Source: Blastocystis sp. Blastoise (taxonomy: Eukaryota; Sar; Bigyra; Opalinata; Blastocystidae). From it: 64,000 bases of DNA. Within the stretch, counting starts at the first letter, position 1; each line of letters begins with the position of its first letter. Position numbers and translations under genes: made by a program. Below the pieces are notes generated by a model. The model saw only the letters and a program-made list of their open reading frames with translations, searched no databases and was not told the DNA's origin. Positions 37,666 to 52,787 of this stretch are shown in pieces. The stretch covers positions 965,501 through 1,029,500 of the forward strand of contig JBBPEB010000032.1 in assembly GCA_039096225.1 (NCBI GenBank), written 5' to 3'.

Positions 37666-38173
37666 ATGGTATGTTATTATATATATAAGTGTATTTAAAA
37701 TGTGCTATATTCCTCATATATTCAACTTTTAAAATCAATAATCCTATTTTGAAACATTATAGGTGCACGTTCCTAAGGCTGAAAATACTTATTGCAAGAA
37801 GTGTCATAAACACACTGAGCATAAGGTTTCCCAATACAAGGCTGGTAAAGCTTCTCTCAGACCTCAAGGTAAGAGACGTTACGATAGTAAGCAAAAGGGT
37901 TATGGTGGTCAAACCAAGCCTATTTTCCACAAGAAGGCATTTATTTTATTTTTACTTCTTCCCGATTATTATTTTATTCATTAATTTGATTTATTCTTTT
38001 TTTATGAAAATTATTATAATTTGTATTTACGTATTTATATTTTATAGGCTAAGCAAACTAAGAAGTTAGTTCTTCGTCTTGAATGTAAGGAATGTAAGCA
38101 AAAGGCCCAAAGAGCTTTAAAGAGATGCAAGACTCTTGAAATTGGTACTAAGAAGGAAGAAAGCAAGTATTAA
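37666..38173 (+). CDS. RPL36A: Cytosolic large-subunit ribosomal protein eL42 (L36A/L44)
   Basis: Ribosomal E-site protein. Exons 37666-37668 (ATG only), 37763-37936 and 38048-38173 give 100 residues against about 106 in yeast. The protein begins [15 protein letters not shown] and contains [33 protein letters not shown], and the second zinc pair LECKEC. Pro54 corresponds to yeast Pro56, the residue associated with cycloheximide sensitivity. The first intron splits exactly after the start codon, as in many ribosomal protein genes. The second intron begins GC, not GT: the exon ends CACAAGAAG and the intron starts GCATTT, with the exon resuming GCTAAGCAAACTAAG. The C-terminus is shorter than usual and ends KKEESKY. 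Confidence 0.96.
37937..38047 (+). other. GC-AG intron in eL42
   Basis: The conserved protein run FHKK-A-KQTKK places the junction precisely, and no GT lies at or near the donor. The donor is AAG followed by GCATTT and the acceptor is TTTATAG. Confidence 0.85.
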
Positions 38174-38360
38174 GAAATATTTTTCTTGCCAGTTAGTATT
38201 AACTATGGAATGCTCAATCGTCTTTTTGTTTTTTTTTTATTTTAATTAATTTTACATATACTGATGTTAATATGTTTTATCAGAAATATTAAAATGATTT
38301 TTGAATTTCTATTAACTAAACAAATTATAATAAATATGAAGAGAGATCCATATAGACAAT

Positions 38361-39763
38361 TTAAATAATTTTTTTCTCTTTGAAAGCTTGTATAATTTGA
38401 TCATGATACATATATGGAAAGCAGTTGTCTCCGGGAAGAACATATCTTCCTTCATTTGTCATTTCATGAAAGTCTGAACCACTCGTAGGAATAAGATGTT
38501 GTTCTTTGCAAAGATTTATATAGCGATCTGTATTATATTCTTGATGACAAGAAGGAGGAAAACTCTCCATACCATCGATATGATAAGAAACTAGATCTAA
38601 AAGTAGTTTTTCGGGATTTACACAATACCTATACATATATATAATTGTCATAGTATATAATATATATTTTTATTATGAGTTGAGTTATATAGTATTTTAG
38701 TATTAATTCATGAAAAAATAATTTTATTAATTATAATAGTAATTCTACGTTATTTATAACAATATATATTATATATGATATTGTAAAGAATATTCTATAT
38801 TATTATTATTCTATATATAAATCAAATATATACCAAGGATGAGCCCAAGAAGCGAGACCTCCATATTTATGTATAAGTTGAATACCTTCTTCAGGAGATA
38901 ACTTTTCACCATTAAAATAACTATATATATAATGTAAATAAACAGAACATATATAATTAGACATCAATTTAACTATAATCATATACTAAGGACAATTGTT
39001 ACCTATATATTTAGCAAAAGCTTCATTCTTATCTTGAACATATCCCTTTTCCTATAATGGACAAAGATAGCATATATATAGTTTTTTATATATATTTATT
39101 ATATATAATAATAATTATTATTATTAATTTTATTATGTATAATTATAATTATTATTATATATAATAATAATTATTCTAATTAGCAATAATATCTAGAAAG
39201 TGTATGAATAAATGAATTATACAATTAAAGCCATAGCAATAATAGGTCTTGAAGGATTTGCACCATTAGCTAATTCTAATACTCTGGACCATTCAATTTG
39301 AATACCTATTCAAATTATTGATGAATATAAAACTAGTTATTTCGTTATTAAATATACCTCCTTTATTTAAATTCTTTACCATTTGAAGTTCACGTTCATA
39401 TCTATTTAAAAAATAACATTCCATTGACAATCAAAGAAGAAAATACCTTAGAATAGTTTGTTTACTATCTATATCCTTTTGAATAGCTTCTAAATCAGAG
39501 TCTTGAGGAAAATAGCCAACGATATGAACTTCATTTTCTTCTTGAGTTCCCGTAGACATCTCTACACCATTAACAAATTGAAAATTTCTTTTCAGGTTAT
39601 TTTTTGATATATGCATCAGTCCACGAACAGTATCATGATCTGTAAGAGCCATGATATCAACTTTTTGTTTCTGAACTAAGTCAAAAAGCTGTTCTACCGA
39701 TAACTTACCATCAGAAAATATAGTATGCATATGTAAATCAAGTTTTGACGCCATCTTCAACAT
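38361..39763 (-). CDS. PHP-domain phosphoesterase (YciV/RNase AM-like)
   Basis: Metal-dependent phosphoesterase of the PHP superfamily; bacterial relatives are nucleotide phosphatases or 5'-3' exoribonucleases. Exons, 5' to 3': 39763-39447, 39401-39358, 39305-39223, 39051-38987, 38920-38834 and 38628-38361, giving 287 residues, as in bacterial YciV. Metal-site motifs are KLDLHMHTIFSDG, ALTDHDT, the GVEMST segment, ASWAHPW, and GSDFHE near the C-terminus. The start may be the ATG at 39763 or the second ATG nine bases on. Its 5' end lies only about 25 bp from the hAT transposon, so the element may have separated or supplied its promoter. The bacterial-like architecture could mean ancient transfer, but six introns-worth of structure (five introns) show it is fully domesticated. 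Confidence 0.9.
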
Positions 39764-39785
39764 TATGAAAAAAATAACAGATTAT

Positions 39786-39793
39786 GAAAGAAA
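39786..39793. repeat. hAT target-site duplication, left copy
   Basis: GAAAGAAA directly abuts the left terminal inverted repeat; the identical octamer follows the right end at 44024-44031. Confidence 0.9.
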
Positions 39794-42700
39794 TAGAGAT
39801 GGGCAAAAGTAGCTACAAGTTTTGTGGCTACTTGTAGCTACTTTGTAGCTGAAAATAGCTACCCAAAGTAGCTACAAATTTTCATGATTTTTTCACGGGA
39901 GAAAAAAGTGGTTTTTTTGTGTATGATAGATATTATCTCATGAATATGTTGAAGTTATAATATAAAGAGGAAAGCATTTTATATGCCATAGGTAGCCTAT
40001 TTGAAGTGAAAGAATCTAAAAAAATAAGTTAGTCTTAACGATATTCAGAATTACAATTGGTAAATCAGAACAACGTTGAATATTGATGATTTAATTGATG
40101 ATATAAATGTAAATGTTGTAGATAACCACAGTAGTATATATTAAATCCTAAAAAAGTATTTATAATAAATTGTTACTCTTTAATTACATGTCATTATAGT
40201 GAGATACCACCAAAAACATATCACAAAATGCTTAGATAACTACATTGAAACTATTAAGCCACTTTATATCATAAAATAATAAAACTTTCTATAATAAAAA
40301 TATAATATCTGTCAAACGCGTATCGTTTTTTTCTCAAACGCGTATTTTTATGTTTTTGTGTATATTTTGTTTTTGGTTGAACTCAGTTGATATTTATTTT
40401 TTTTAAATAATTTTTTGCATAAACTCTTTTCTAATCTATCAGAGACTACTTCATAAATATGAAGTGTATACACATAATACACAATGAAAAATCAGTACAC
40501 AAAGTTGCTCGTCTTATTTTATAGTACCAACTTTTTTAATGACAAGAGCGACTTATTAAAAAGAGTTAATCTAAAAAATATATAAGAATATGTTTATCTT
40601 CAAGAATATACAAATAATTTTCACTCAAATGAGTTTGAGCAAGTATCACTTGAATAATGTTCTTTCAAAATTAGTCTATTACAACATAAATGAGGTCTAT
40701 ATCGTCTGCAATTATTGTTAACGTATCTATCTTAAAAATTAGTAATATCTTATCAATAATTTAGTGCTAATTCTCATATTATTATCATTAAAAATCATTA
40801 TTTGTTGGATATTATAATCAACCCTAAATCAAGACTAATATAAATGATAAAATAATCACTTAACATTAAGAAATACACTACCTTTAGACACACAATTAAC
40901 AACTGTTTTTTATAGTTTTATATATTGAGTTAACAATCCTACTCATAAAATAAATTAGTTAAAGAAATAATATGTCAAGTTATTTATAAAATAATATCTA
41001 TGTATAAACATATAATAAAAATTAAGAATAATGAAAAAGACAACAAAAAATTTCACACTCATTCCTTTACTCCATGAATATTCCTGATTACTGAAGTTCA
41101 TAGAATGATTAACTAGTTTCTATTTTTATATATGTATAAAATATAAGCCGTGCTTATTTATATTATTTATATTAAAATATTTGAAATTAAATTTAGTGTT
41201 TCAAAAAGAGGATTTTATTTTTTTTTACATTTTTTATTGTTTTTCATAAAAACACTAACTAACTATGATATTTTGACGGTTAATAATAAGTCACAGAGTA
41301 TTGAAATTTTGGTATATTATGCATCTATCAATCTATATTATATATATAAACCTTGAAAACAATTAATGAAATATTTATTGATTCAAGGGCATGATAACAA
41401 TACCCTAAAACGAGTTTTTAAAAAATGTATATTATGTCAAATATATATATGTTTTCTTTATGTGTTTATTTCTCTTTATTATATTTTTTGCAACTATAGT
41501 CGAATATCTATCATTTTTAAATAATTTAAAATTCTGAAATTTATTTATAATTTATATTACTTTATTGTCAAAAAGTATGAAAAAAATGCATTTCATTGTG
41601 TTGTATCATAATGTATTGATTCTAGAATTTTCACTATCATAATGTAATAGCAAGCATATAAACAGTTTGAAACTGCACATACTTTTGAATTTCTATTTTT
41701 CAATATGGGAAAAAAGAAAAAAGTGTAAAAAACTCAAAAAGCCATATACATATAATTTCTTTTGTGTTAATAAATATTAAAATATTTATATATAAATCTA
41801 TATTTTACTAAATAGAGATACTTAACATTGTACTAATTTAATATATATAAACTGTTCCCAATCTACATGAAGAGATAGGTAACCTGACATTAATTAATAA
41901 CAGAAAAAAATCATTTTTTTTTTGGCTTTTTCTTTCTTTTAGCAGCTTTCTTTATACCAGTAAGAATTATTTGTTTTTTAAAATATCATTTGAATATTTA
42001 TATAAGAGAGTGTTAAATATATAAGAATATATTTTTTTTGTTTTTAATTCAATAATTATCAAGAACTATCACTAAGTGTAACAACCCTTTTTTAGAAAAA
42101 CACTTTAACGTCAATTGAAAATGATTATTTTTCTCCATAAGGAAAATATTAAAAAGATATTTATTAACATAATATTAAAGTTCACATAACATATATCTTA
42201 TAACTATAAATTAAAATTATAAATAAATCAATTTGGTGAAACTAGACGCTTGCAAATCCATAATAAATCAAATTTTCTGTTTAGTGTTAATAAACTATGA
42301 AGAACTAATTTTTATGTTTTTTGCTTATTGTTGTAGTCAAAAGTATTTGGTACTCAAGAAAATATAATTATTTTTAGTTTGATGATATTGGAAGTTAATC
42401 ATTTACAATTCTAATAATTATAAAATATTTTATAATCTACAAAAATTATTATGAAAAATATTCACGTCATATGCAACCTAAAAATAAAAATATGACTGTC
42501 TGAAATAAAAGACAGAAACCTGAAAAATGAGAATTATGACATGACAAATATATTTATTGTTTTATTTATTTTATTAATTAGTTCAATCATTTAATCATAG
42601 TACAATAGTTGAAATCAATTTGAGAAGAATCTGATTATTTATAATAGGGATTTCAACCCATTCAAAATTTTATCTCATATATTTAGCTTTTAAGTCATTA

Positions 42701-44023
42701 CAATATATTTAAAGTACTCTGTAGAAAGTAAATCATAATAAATTAAAACAAACAAAGAATATGAAGTTCAGTATCACGACCTAGAAGACAGTTTCAAAGA
42801 CTTATTTGTCGACAAGATTATGTCAGAACTCATTCTCTATGTGTATTTACGAAATCAGAATGACCTAACAAAGTTTGACAGAGTACACCCTTGAAATGAA
42901 TACAATTTGACTCTTATTTTTCTTCTTCATAAGGCACTAATGAAATATTTAATCATATGTTGTGTGTAATAGCACTGAAGCTTGACATAAAAAGTTATAT
43001 AGCTAAGAAAAAAATATCACAGTTATTCTTTTATTTTAGAAAATAATCTTGAGAAAATACGCGTTTGAGAAAAAAACAATACGCGTTTGACAGATATTTC
43101 GTTATCGCATAGAATTTAATTATTTTTCTTGTTAAACGTGGTATTTAAAGCAAGTAGATTATTTTTAGTATATCATTTTAAATATTAACATGGTAATGTC
43201 ACAGTTTTGAAATCATAAAACAATTTTCCTGGTTGTGAGTACAATTACATGTAGATTATATAGAATAATATATTAACAAATTATTCAAATTATCTTTTGT
43301 GAACAAATAAATAAATGAATATACACAAAAACATTACTTTTAAGCAATAAGAACGATTAGAACGATGATCATAATGGAAATGAATATTTATTTAAAAAAT
43401 AGCATCTTACTTTCAAGTAATAGAAATTAAAAGACAATTTTTTAAATATACAAGACAAATTAAGATATTCTTTATACGAGAAATCACTAAATAAAATTAC
43501 TACAAATGTATTCATTTCAATTATCTTACAATATACAAATATTATTCTGTTCTGTGACCTATGACTGCCTTATTTTGAGTTACATCTGTTCTCTAAATGG
43601 AAAAGTGTTCCATTTATGTGTCATTTGATGAGATTATATTTGTAGTTTATTATCTCTTTCCACATTAAAAGTCATTTGTGATTAATAACGGTAGAATATG
43701 GTAGAGAATAAGTAAAAAATAGGAAGTTATTCAAATTAGCCATGCTTATAATCCTTTATTATATCTCTAACATTGGTAAGCACGAGTCTAATATAATAGT
43801 CATGATGTTTTAATTTATAATAGAATACTACTAAAGTAAATGTTGACCAATTATTATATCCAATTATCAAAATTTTATACTGGAAGTGTGAGAAATAATA
43901 TAATGAATGTAAAAATATATTAAAACTATTTAAGAAATATGTCCTGGCTATTTAGAACAAGAATAAAAATTTTGCACATACTTTTTTAGAAAAAAGAAAC
44001 TCCATGTACCTTGCCCATCTCTA
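39794..44023. mobile_element. hAT-type DNA transposon, non-autonomous or decayed (4,230 bp)
   Basis: The ends are perfect 13-bp inverted repeats, TAGAGATGGGCAA at 39794-39806 and its complement at 44011-44023. They match the YAGNGATGGGCAA-style termini of hAT elements, and a perfect 8-bp target duplication flanks them. The left subterminal 80 bp is packed with GTAGCTAC-type motifs (for example 39809-39816 and 39867-39876), as expected for transposase-binding sites. The right arm lacks them. No frame longer than about 70 codons exists inside and no hAT transposase is visible, so movement would need a transposase in trans. A second element with its own inverted repeats sits inside (40308-43096), so the original hAT may have been only about 1.4 kb. 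Confidence 0.9.
40308..43096. mobile_element. Nested element with 42-44 bp terminal inverted repeats
   Basis: The left end, from about 40308, reads ATCTGTCAAACGCGTAT and, after a T-run, repeats CTCAAACGCGTATTTT. The right end, at about 43054-43096, is its reverse complement with one mismatch. Each end therefore carries a duplicated CAAACGCGTAT box. The flanks are consistent with a TA or ATAT target duplication, which is weak evidence in such AT-rich DNA. No transposase frame is seen in the 2.8-kb interior. A Tc1/mariner-like or other TA-inserting group is possible. Confidence 0.7.
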
Positions 44024-44031
44024 GAAAGAAA
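44024..44031. repeat. hAT target-site duplication, right copy
   Basis: GAAAGAAA, identical to 39786-39793. Confidence 0.9.
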
Positions 44032-44626
44032 AATTCCCTAGTTTTTTAATTTTTATTTAGATTTCTTTCATAGATTTCTTATATTCATCTATTAATTCTT
44101 GTTTTAATACATTTTGTTTATTATTAGTTGAGACTATATATTTGAACTAAAAAATTTAGTGAATTTAATAAAGTTTCATTATGTGAAAGTGAAATTTCTT
44201 TTCCTATACTTTTATTTTTGATATTAATATTAATAAAATATATATGAAATACACAAAACATTAAAAAAAATATTGATATAAGCAACTAATTGTATTTTAT
44301 GATTATTATTACCTTTATAGTATAATAATAAGAATTTGTATAAATAAAGAAATATGTGCTTGTATGAAAAACATTGTTATTCGTTTATATGGTGACTGTT
44401 TATAATCACATTTTTTTCTCAAGTATCCTATTGATAGTTTAAAAACAGTATTGTTGAACGGTATCACTTAAGGATAATAAAGATCAGTATGCTATATGAA
44501 GTATTTATAGGTATACATAAAACAAAAGAGAAAATGAATATTATCTTTTTTTTTTGTTCAAGAAAGTTCGAATTCTGATTTTTTACGAATATAAAGATTG
44601 TATTCATATAGAAAAATATCAAGAAT
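44032..44626. other. Intergenic region
   Basis: AT-rich sequence between the transposon and the small-Tim gene. No coding exon is recognised. Confidence 0.5.
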
Positions 44627-44878
44627 ATGTCTAATCCAACTAGTTCTATTTCTGAAATGAATCATTTCCAAACAATGTTAGAAGCTGAATCTATGATTCA
44701 ATTCTTAAATAATATGAAGAATATGTGTTATAAAAAGTGTTCTTTGAGTCAATCATCTGAAATAGATTCTATTGATAGAAATTGTGTGGATCGTTGCATA
44801 AATAAATTTCAACAAGCAAATTCCGTTATGAATGAAACTTTACTCCGTTTAAACAGAGAGAAATCTCAAAATAAGTAA
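44627..44878 (+). CDS. Small Tim chaperone (Tim8/9/10/13 family)
   Basis: Intronless frame of 83 residues, normal for the family. Two CX3C motifs, CYKKC (residues 34-38) and CVDRC (53-57), are separated by 14 residues and flanked by amphipathic helices, as in the hexameric chaperones of the mitochondrial intermembrane space that escort carrier and beta-barrel precursors. Which subunit it is (8, 9, 10 or 13) cannot be settled by eye. Its presence implies an organelle with an intermembrane space import route, whether a mitochondrion or a reduced derivative. Confidence 0.88.
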   Translation: MSNPTSSISEMNHFQTMLEAESMIQFLNNMKNMCYKKCSLSQSSEIDSIDRNCVDRCINKFQQANSVMNETLLRLNREKSQNK

Positions 44879-45321
44879 TATTAAAAAATTATAATATTAA
44901 CTGAATTTCTTGTATTTTCCAAATAGAAACAGATGATTATGGTTGTTGTTGTTCTTTAAGTTTTTTTAAATGAAAAAGCAGCAAGTTATGATATTATATA
45001 AGACGTGATTTATAATAATATATTAAAATCAAATACAAAACTATTATAAAAAAGAATAAGGAATATTAATTATATATAATAATACCGAAAACTTTCAAAA
45101 AAAAAATAATGGATGTTATAGAAACAATTTAAAAACACGAGGAAAAAGAAAAAAGTATATATACATTTCGACAAGAAGACCACCGTAATAAAGTTAAAAA
45201 AAGATAGATATAAAATGTAACAACGAAATAAATATATAAATAAAATCGATATTATGAATAAGAATATAGAGAATAACAAAAATTCTATATAAAGTATTGA
45301 AGAAACTATATATATATATCT
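44879..45321. other. Convergent intergenic region
   Basis: AT-rich sequence between converging genes. A minus-strand Tyr/Phe/Ile-rich frame here is low-complexity. Confidence 0.5.
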
Positions 45322-45575
45322 TTAGAGGAAATAATGAATCCAAAAGAGTGTTAAGTTAGTTTTAAACACCGTACAAAGAATAATAATAACGGCTAATACT
45401 AAAAAGGGAAGGAACAAGACTTCAGGGTTATAGATAAAAGGGAGATCTATATATATAAAGTATAAATCATTTCATATATGGAAGAAGATATAGTTTTATA
45501 TACATAAATAACCCATAAAAGTAATAAACCAATAGATTCCAAAAGAGGCAAGAATAATCTATAGATAATATATAG

Positions 45576-45638
<63 letters not shown>

Positions 45639-46869
45639 CGAAATTGGCAATAAGTGTTGCAAAGAATGTTGGTTTGGTGATAATAGGAAGAAGGAAGTAC
45701 TATATAAATATAGATAATATATATATGATAAAGGAAAATATATATAGAATAATTAAATAATTTTAATATGAATAATTTATTTAATGATATAAAATGAGTA
45801 AATAATTATATAAATAATATAAATAAATAATAAATAAATAATAAATAATATAAATAAATAATAAATAATATAAATATAAATAAATAATAAATAATCTAAA
45901 TAAGTATATAAATATACTTGAATAACTCCAAAGACAAGTAGGAAAGGGAAACAGGCGTTGAAATGAATATCATACGAATACATCCATTCAACAGATTGAA
46001 TAGGACTATATTTATATAGAAGAAAGAATAATAATAATGAACATGTTTTATATATATATACCTGTGAGGAAGTTGTCTTCTAAAGAATGAATTCATTATA
46101 TACCTATAGAAATAATATATAGTATATATATATTGTTGAAGAAATCAGTTGCGAGATAATAGGATATATATAATAATAATAAATATAATAATTATAGAAT
46201 AGAAGAATACATACCAAGTAGCTGTGGCAACAAGAGCACCGAAAAATATAATACACAATAATGATTGAATAATAGTTTTACTAAATAATTATATATACAC
46301 TCATATATCATTATAGAATTCACAAGAAAAATAAAGAATTGAATAATATTATAAAATAATATAAAATATTGTAAAATAAAATAATATTTTAAAATAAAAT
46401 AATAATATAAAAAAAATATAAAATAAAATAATATAAAAAAATAATATATAAATCATACAGAAATGAACTGAGAACAAATCCATGGAAACAAATAGAGTAA
46501 GCTGAAGAAATTATTAATGTGAAGATTACGACTATCATAGTGAATGAAGGATCATCTCTCGACCATTGATTCTTTGTTTCTAAGAGATGTAAATACAAAA
46601 AACATAATTATAATAACATACGTTTTCTCCATGATGTCATTTTATAACTAAAGATACAATTCATACTATTTAATATATAGAAAAAAATACACTTGAGTTG
46701 GATTCATAACTAATTGAACTAATTGGCTATATGTATACTCCAGATCCATTTGATGAATATTCAATAATCTTTTAAAATACATTACTGTGGAAAAGCGTTG
46801 ACTTCTACTCTCTTGATGAATATCTAACGGTAACATTACTCCTGTATTTATATATATTAGTGTTCTCAA
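45322..46869 (-). CDS. UNC50: UNC-50 family Golgi membrane protein
   Basis: Golgi/ER multi-pass protein (yeast GMH1) linked to Arf-GEF recruitment and receptor trafficking. Nine exons, 5' to 3': 46869-46691, 46647-46622, 46579-46459, 46280-46215, 46103-46062, 46005-45918, 45699-45640, 45558-45504 and 45446-45322. They join to 253 residues against 259 in human. Family signatures are YFKRLLNIHQMDLEYTYSQL, the split motif SWRKQTKNQWSRDDPSF, SVEWMYSYDIHFNACFP, and the late helices ending in YLPFIYNP. Expected hydrophobic segments follow RDDPSF and DIHFNACFP. One exon is only 26 nt. The start could be the internal ATG (VMLPLDI) 11 codons later. Confidence 0.93.
45583..45630. repeat. Intronic TA run in UNC50
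   Basis: A pure TA run of about 50 bp, in the intron between the seventh and eighth UNC50 exons. Confidence 0.9.
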
Positions 46870-46909
46870 ATAAAAATTATCATTCTTTGAGTAAACAACA
46901 CCCGTTTCT

Positions 46910-47051
46910 GGGATAATTTATGCTCAGCATAGTATGACGAAAAAATTCATGCTCAGCATAGTATGGCCAATAGGCTACCCGCCTATTGGCCTGGTCTACT
47001 ATGCATACTCTAAAGAAAACACCTTCTACTATGCTGAGTGTGAATTACGCC
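46910..47051. mobile_element. 142-bp MITE with internal hairpin and 9-bp target duplication
   Basis: The left end GGGATAATTTATGCTCAGCATAGTA and the complement of the right end (GGCGTAATTCACACTCAGCATAGTA) form imperfect inverted repeats of about 25 bp. CCCGTTTCT occurs directly at both sides (46901-46909 and 47052-47060). Inside are a second direct copy of ATGCTCAGCATAGTATG (46949-46965) and a perfect 11-bp hairpin, GGCCAATAGGC with loop TACCC, at 46965-46991. No coding capacity. It lies about 40 bp upstream of the UNC50 start codon. Confidence 0.75.
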
Positions 47052-47060
47052 CCCGTTTCT

Positions 47061-47859
47061 TCTAGTTTTTCATGATTTTTCACATTTTTAAAATTTGTTG
47101 CTTATTCATTCGTTGTTCTGTATATTTGCTGATATACATTATATATCTTTCGTAAATCAAAGATCAGAACAAATCAATTTCAGAACAACCTTATTAATAA
47201 TGGAAATTGCTGATTTTAATAGAATTAATATTGTATTTTAATCTATTCTAATTATGCTAAAAATGATCTTAGTAGTATCATAACTTTATTGACTCATTAC
47301 TATTTCTTTCCACCTTTTCTGGACATTCATTTGTCACTTTTTCTTTTAGTTATTTTTATCCATTTTATGCCAATTTTCTGTAACATACAAAAAATTGTAA
47401 ATTGAACAGATAAAACAAAATGGTAATAATATTAAGTATAAACGAATTCTTTATGTTTTCGTAAATATAATTTGAATCAAATACATATTATTAATTAAAA
47501 TCATGACTAGTTACAACAATTTCAGATAGAAACAAGTTTGTATGATAGATTACCATCATCATTATTATTAACAATGTTTTTTTCATTGCAATAAGTGACT
47601 TATAGGATGTAGTTCAAATAATCACATAGAAGCAAGCAATTTAATAGATATTAGGAATTGTTCATGTCATTAAAAACATTATCTCTAGAAAGTTTAGTCA
47701 AATAGATCATAAATGAGAAAAAAACGTGGTTAATCTGAGAAATATAGGTTATTCGCAATTATTTTCACGGGAGAAGCATCTAATGGAGCAAATGAAGATA
47801 CAATACAAAGCTTTTTCTTTTTCATTATTTCTTATTGGTGATACTTATTGTGTGTGATC
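47061..47859. other. Divergent intergenic region
   Basis: AT-rich sequence between UNC50 and the PX-AGC kinase gene. No coding exon is recognised. TTTCACGGGAGAA near 47765 also occurs in the left arm of the hAT element (near 39893), which may be coincidence or an old fragment. Confidence 0.45.
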
Positions 47860-51120
<3,261 letters not shown>

Positions 51121-52389
51121 ATATATATATATATATATACATATATATACTCATTTTATCATCATTATTCTATATTTTAAATATATATATACATATTCTT
51201 TCTTTATATTTATTATAATAGTCTATTTCTTATTTTGCAATTTTTTTACTCTATATTTTTGTTATTGTTTTTCTTTTATATATCATTCTACGTGTTTTCT
51301 TCTTCTATTTATTTTCTTATAATTATTGTACTTATTATTTTCTTTTTGTTTCTTTTGTTTTCTTCTTATTCCTATACATATATATATATATTCTTATTTG
51401 ATTCTCTATATAAATAGAAATCATTTTAAAGTAATATATATATATTATATTGATATCATTATTGTTTTCTATTATTATATTCAGTTCTATTACTGTATTT
51501 GCATTTTTATAAAAAATATTTGTATATATTTATATTTATATTTATATACACTTATTTATTTTTATTATTGTATTTATGAATATATATATATTTACATTTT
51601 TAATAACAAATATTGTTTATTACATTATAAATATATTCATAAACTTTATTTTTATTACATTTTGTTATATACTATACATATGTATTATATATACATTGGT
51701 ATTCTAGTATATTTTTTATTTACTTGTGTTATCATCATATCATAATTTCATGCTTCCATTCGTATATCAAATACTATTTTCTCTTTTTGGTTGGTTTTAG
51801 TATTCATCGTTTCTTAATAATAAGATAAACTGTGATTATTTATTAAGAAAAATATGTTTTTAATACTAATAACCAGAACATTTCCAATTTGATTCTATTT
51901 ATATATATATTTTTTTATAAAAACAAACATTAGTATCGAATATAAACTATAAAGTATACTATAATATATATAAATTACAATTGTCTGTCTCCATATAGAT
52001 ACTATCTGATTTTTATATTAATCACTTATATAATTACAATTATTTATAATAGAGTTGCGTGATACTTACAATTTCGAGATATATTTAATAAAACAAATGA
52101 GAATGAAAGAAATATGATATAAAAGGATTAATTAACAGAGGAGCAACGAAAGAATTGAAAATAAAATGAGTCACAAACACAAAGATAGAAAAATTGTATT
52201 AAAAAAAACATAATCGATAAAAATGAAAGCAAACGGAGAATAATCATAAGTAAAATATTTATAAGAGATAAAAAAAAAACAACAACTGTAAATATAGAGA
52301 TTTCGTATATAAAGAGAAAAATGAAGTATTTTTATTCTATATATTTTTTTAGTTCATCATATATATATATATACACTAGTATTCACTAT
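51121..52389. other. Convergent intergenic region
   Basis: 1.27 kb of highly AT-rich sequence between converging kinase genes. Several Tyr/Ile/Phe-rich frames are compositional. No exon or element is recognised. Confidence 0.55.
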
Positions 52390-52543
52390 TTAAATACTTG
52401 GAAGTCCGTTTTCTTTGGCTAACTTATAAGCTAAGTGAATAAATTCTTTAATTTGTTCTCGATCATATGCTTTCGTAAGGAAATTATGCATCTTTAATTG
52501 AGCAGCATTACTACGATTAGCAGGCTATATATATAGAAGGATA

Positions 52544-52622
<79 letters not shown>

Positions 52623-52748
52623 TAAGTTCTAACATATTGGCAAGGAAATCTTGGAATTCGAGTGACCATTCTTCAGGTTCTTGAAGACAAGGGCTACCGC
52701 CGTTAAGAATAGCAACCATGGCCTATATATATAGATATATAGAGGTAG

Positions 52749-52787
<39 letters not shown>

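Noticed and set aside
41150-41356. 68-codon frame inside the nested transposon
   Set aside because: Low-complexity Phe/Ile/Tyr composition with no transposase motif.
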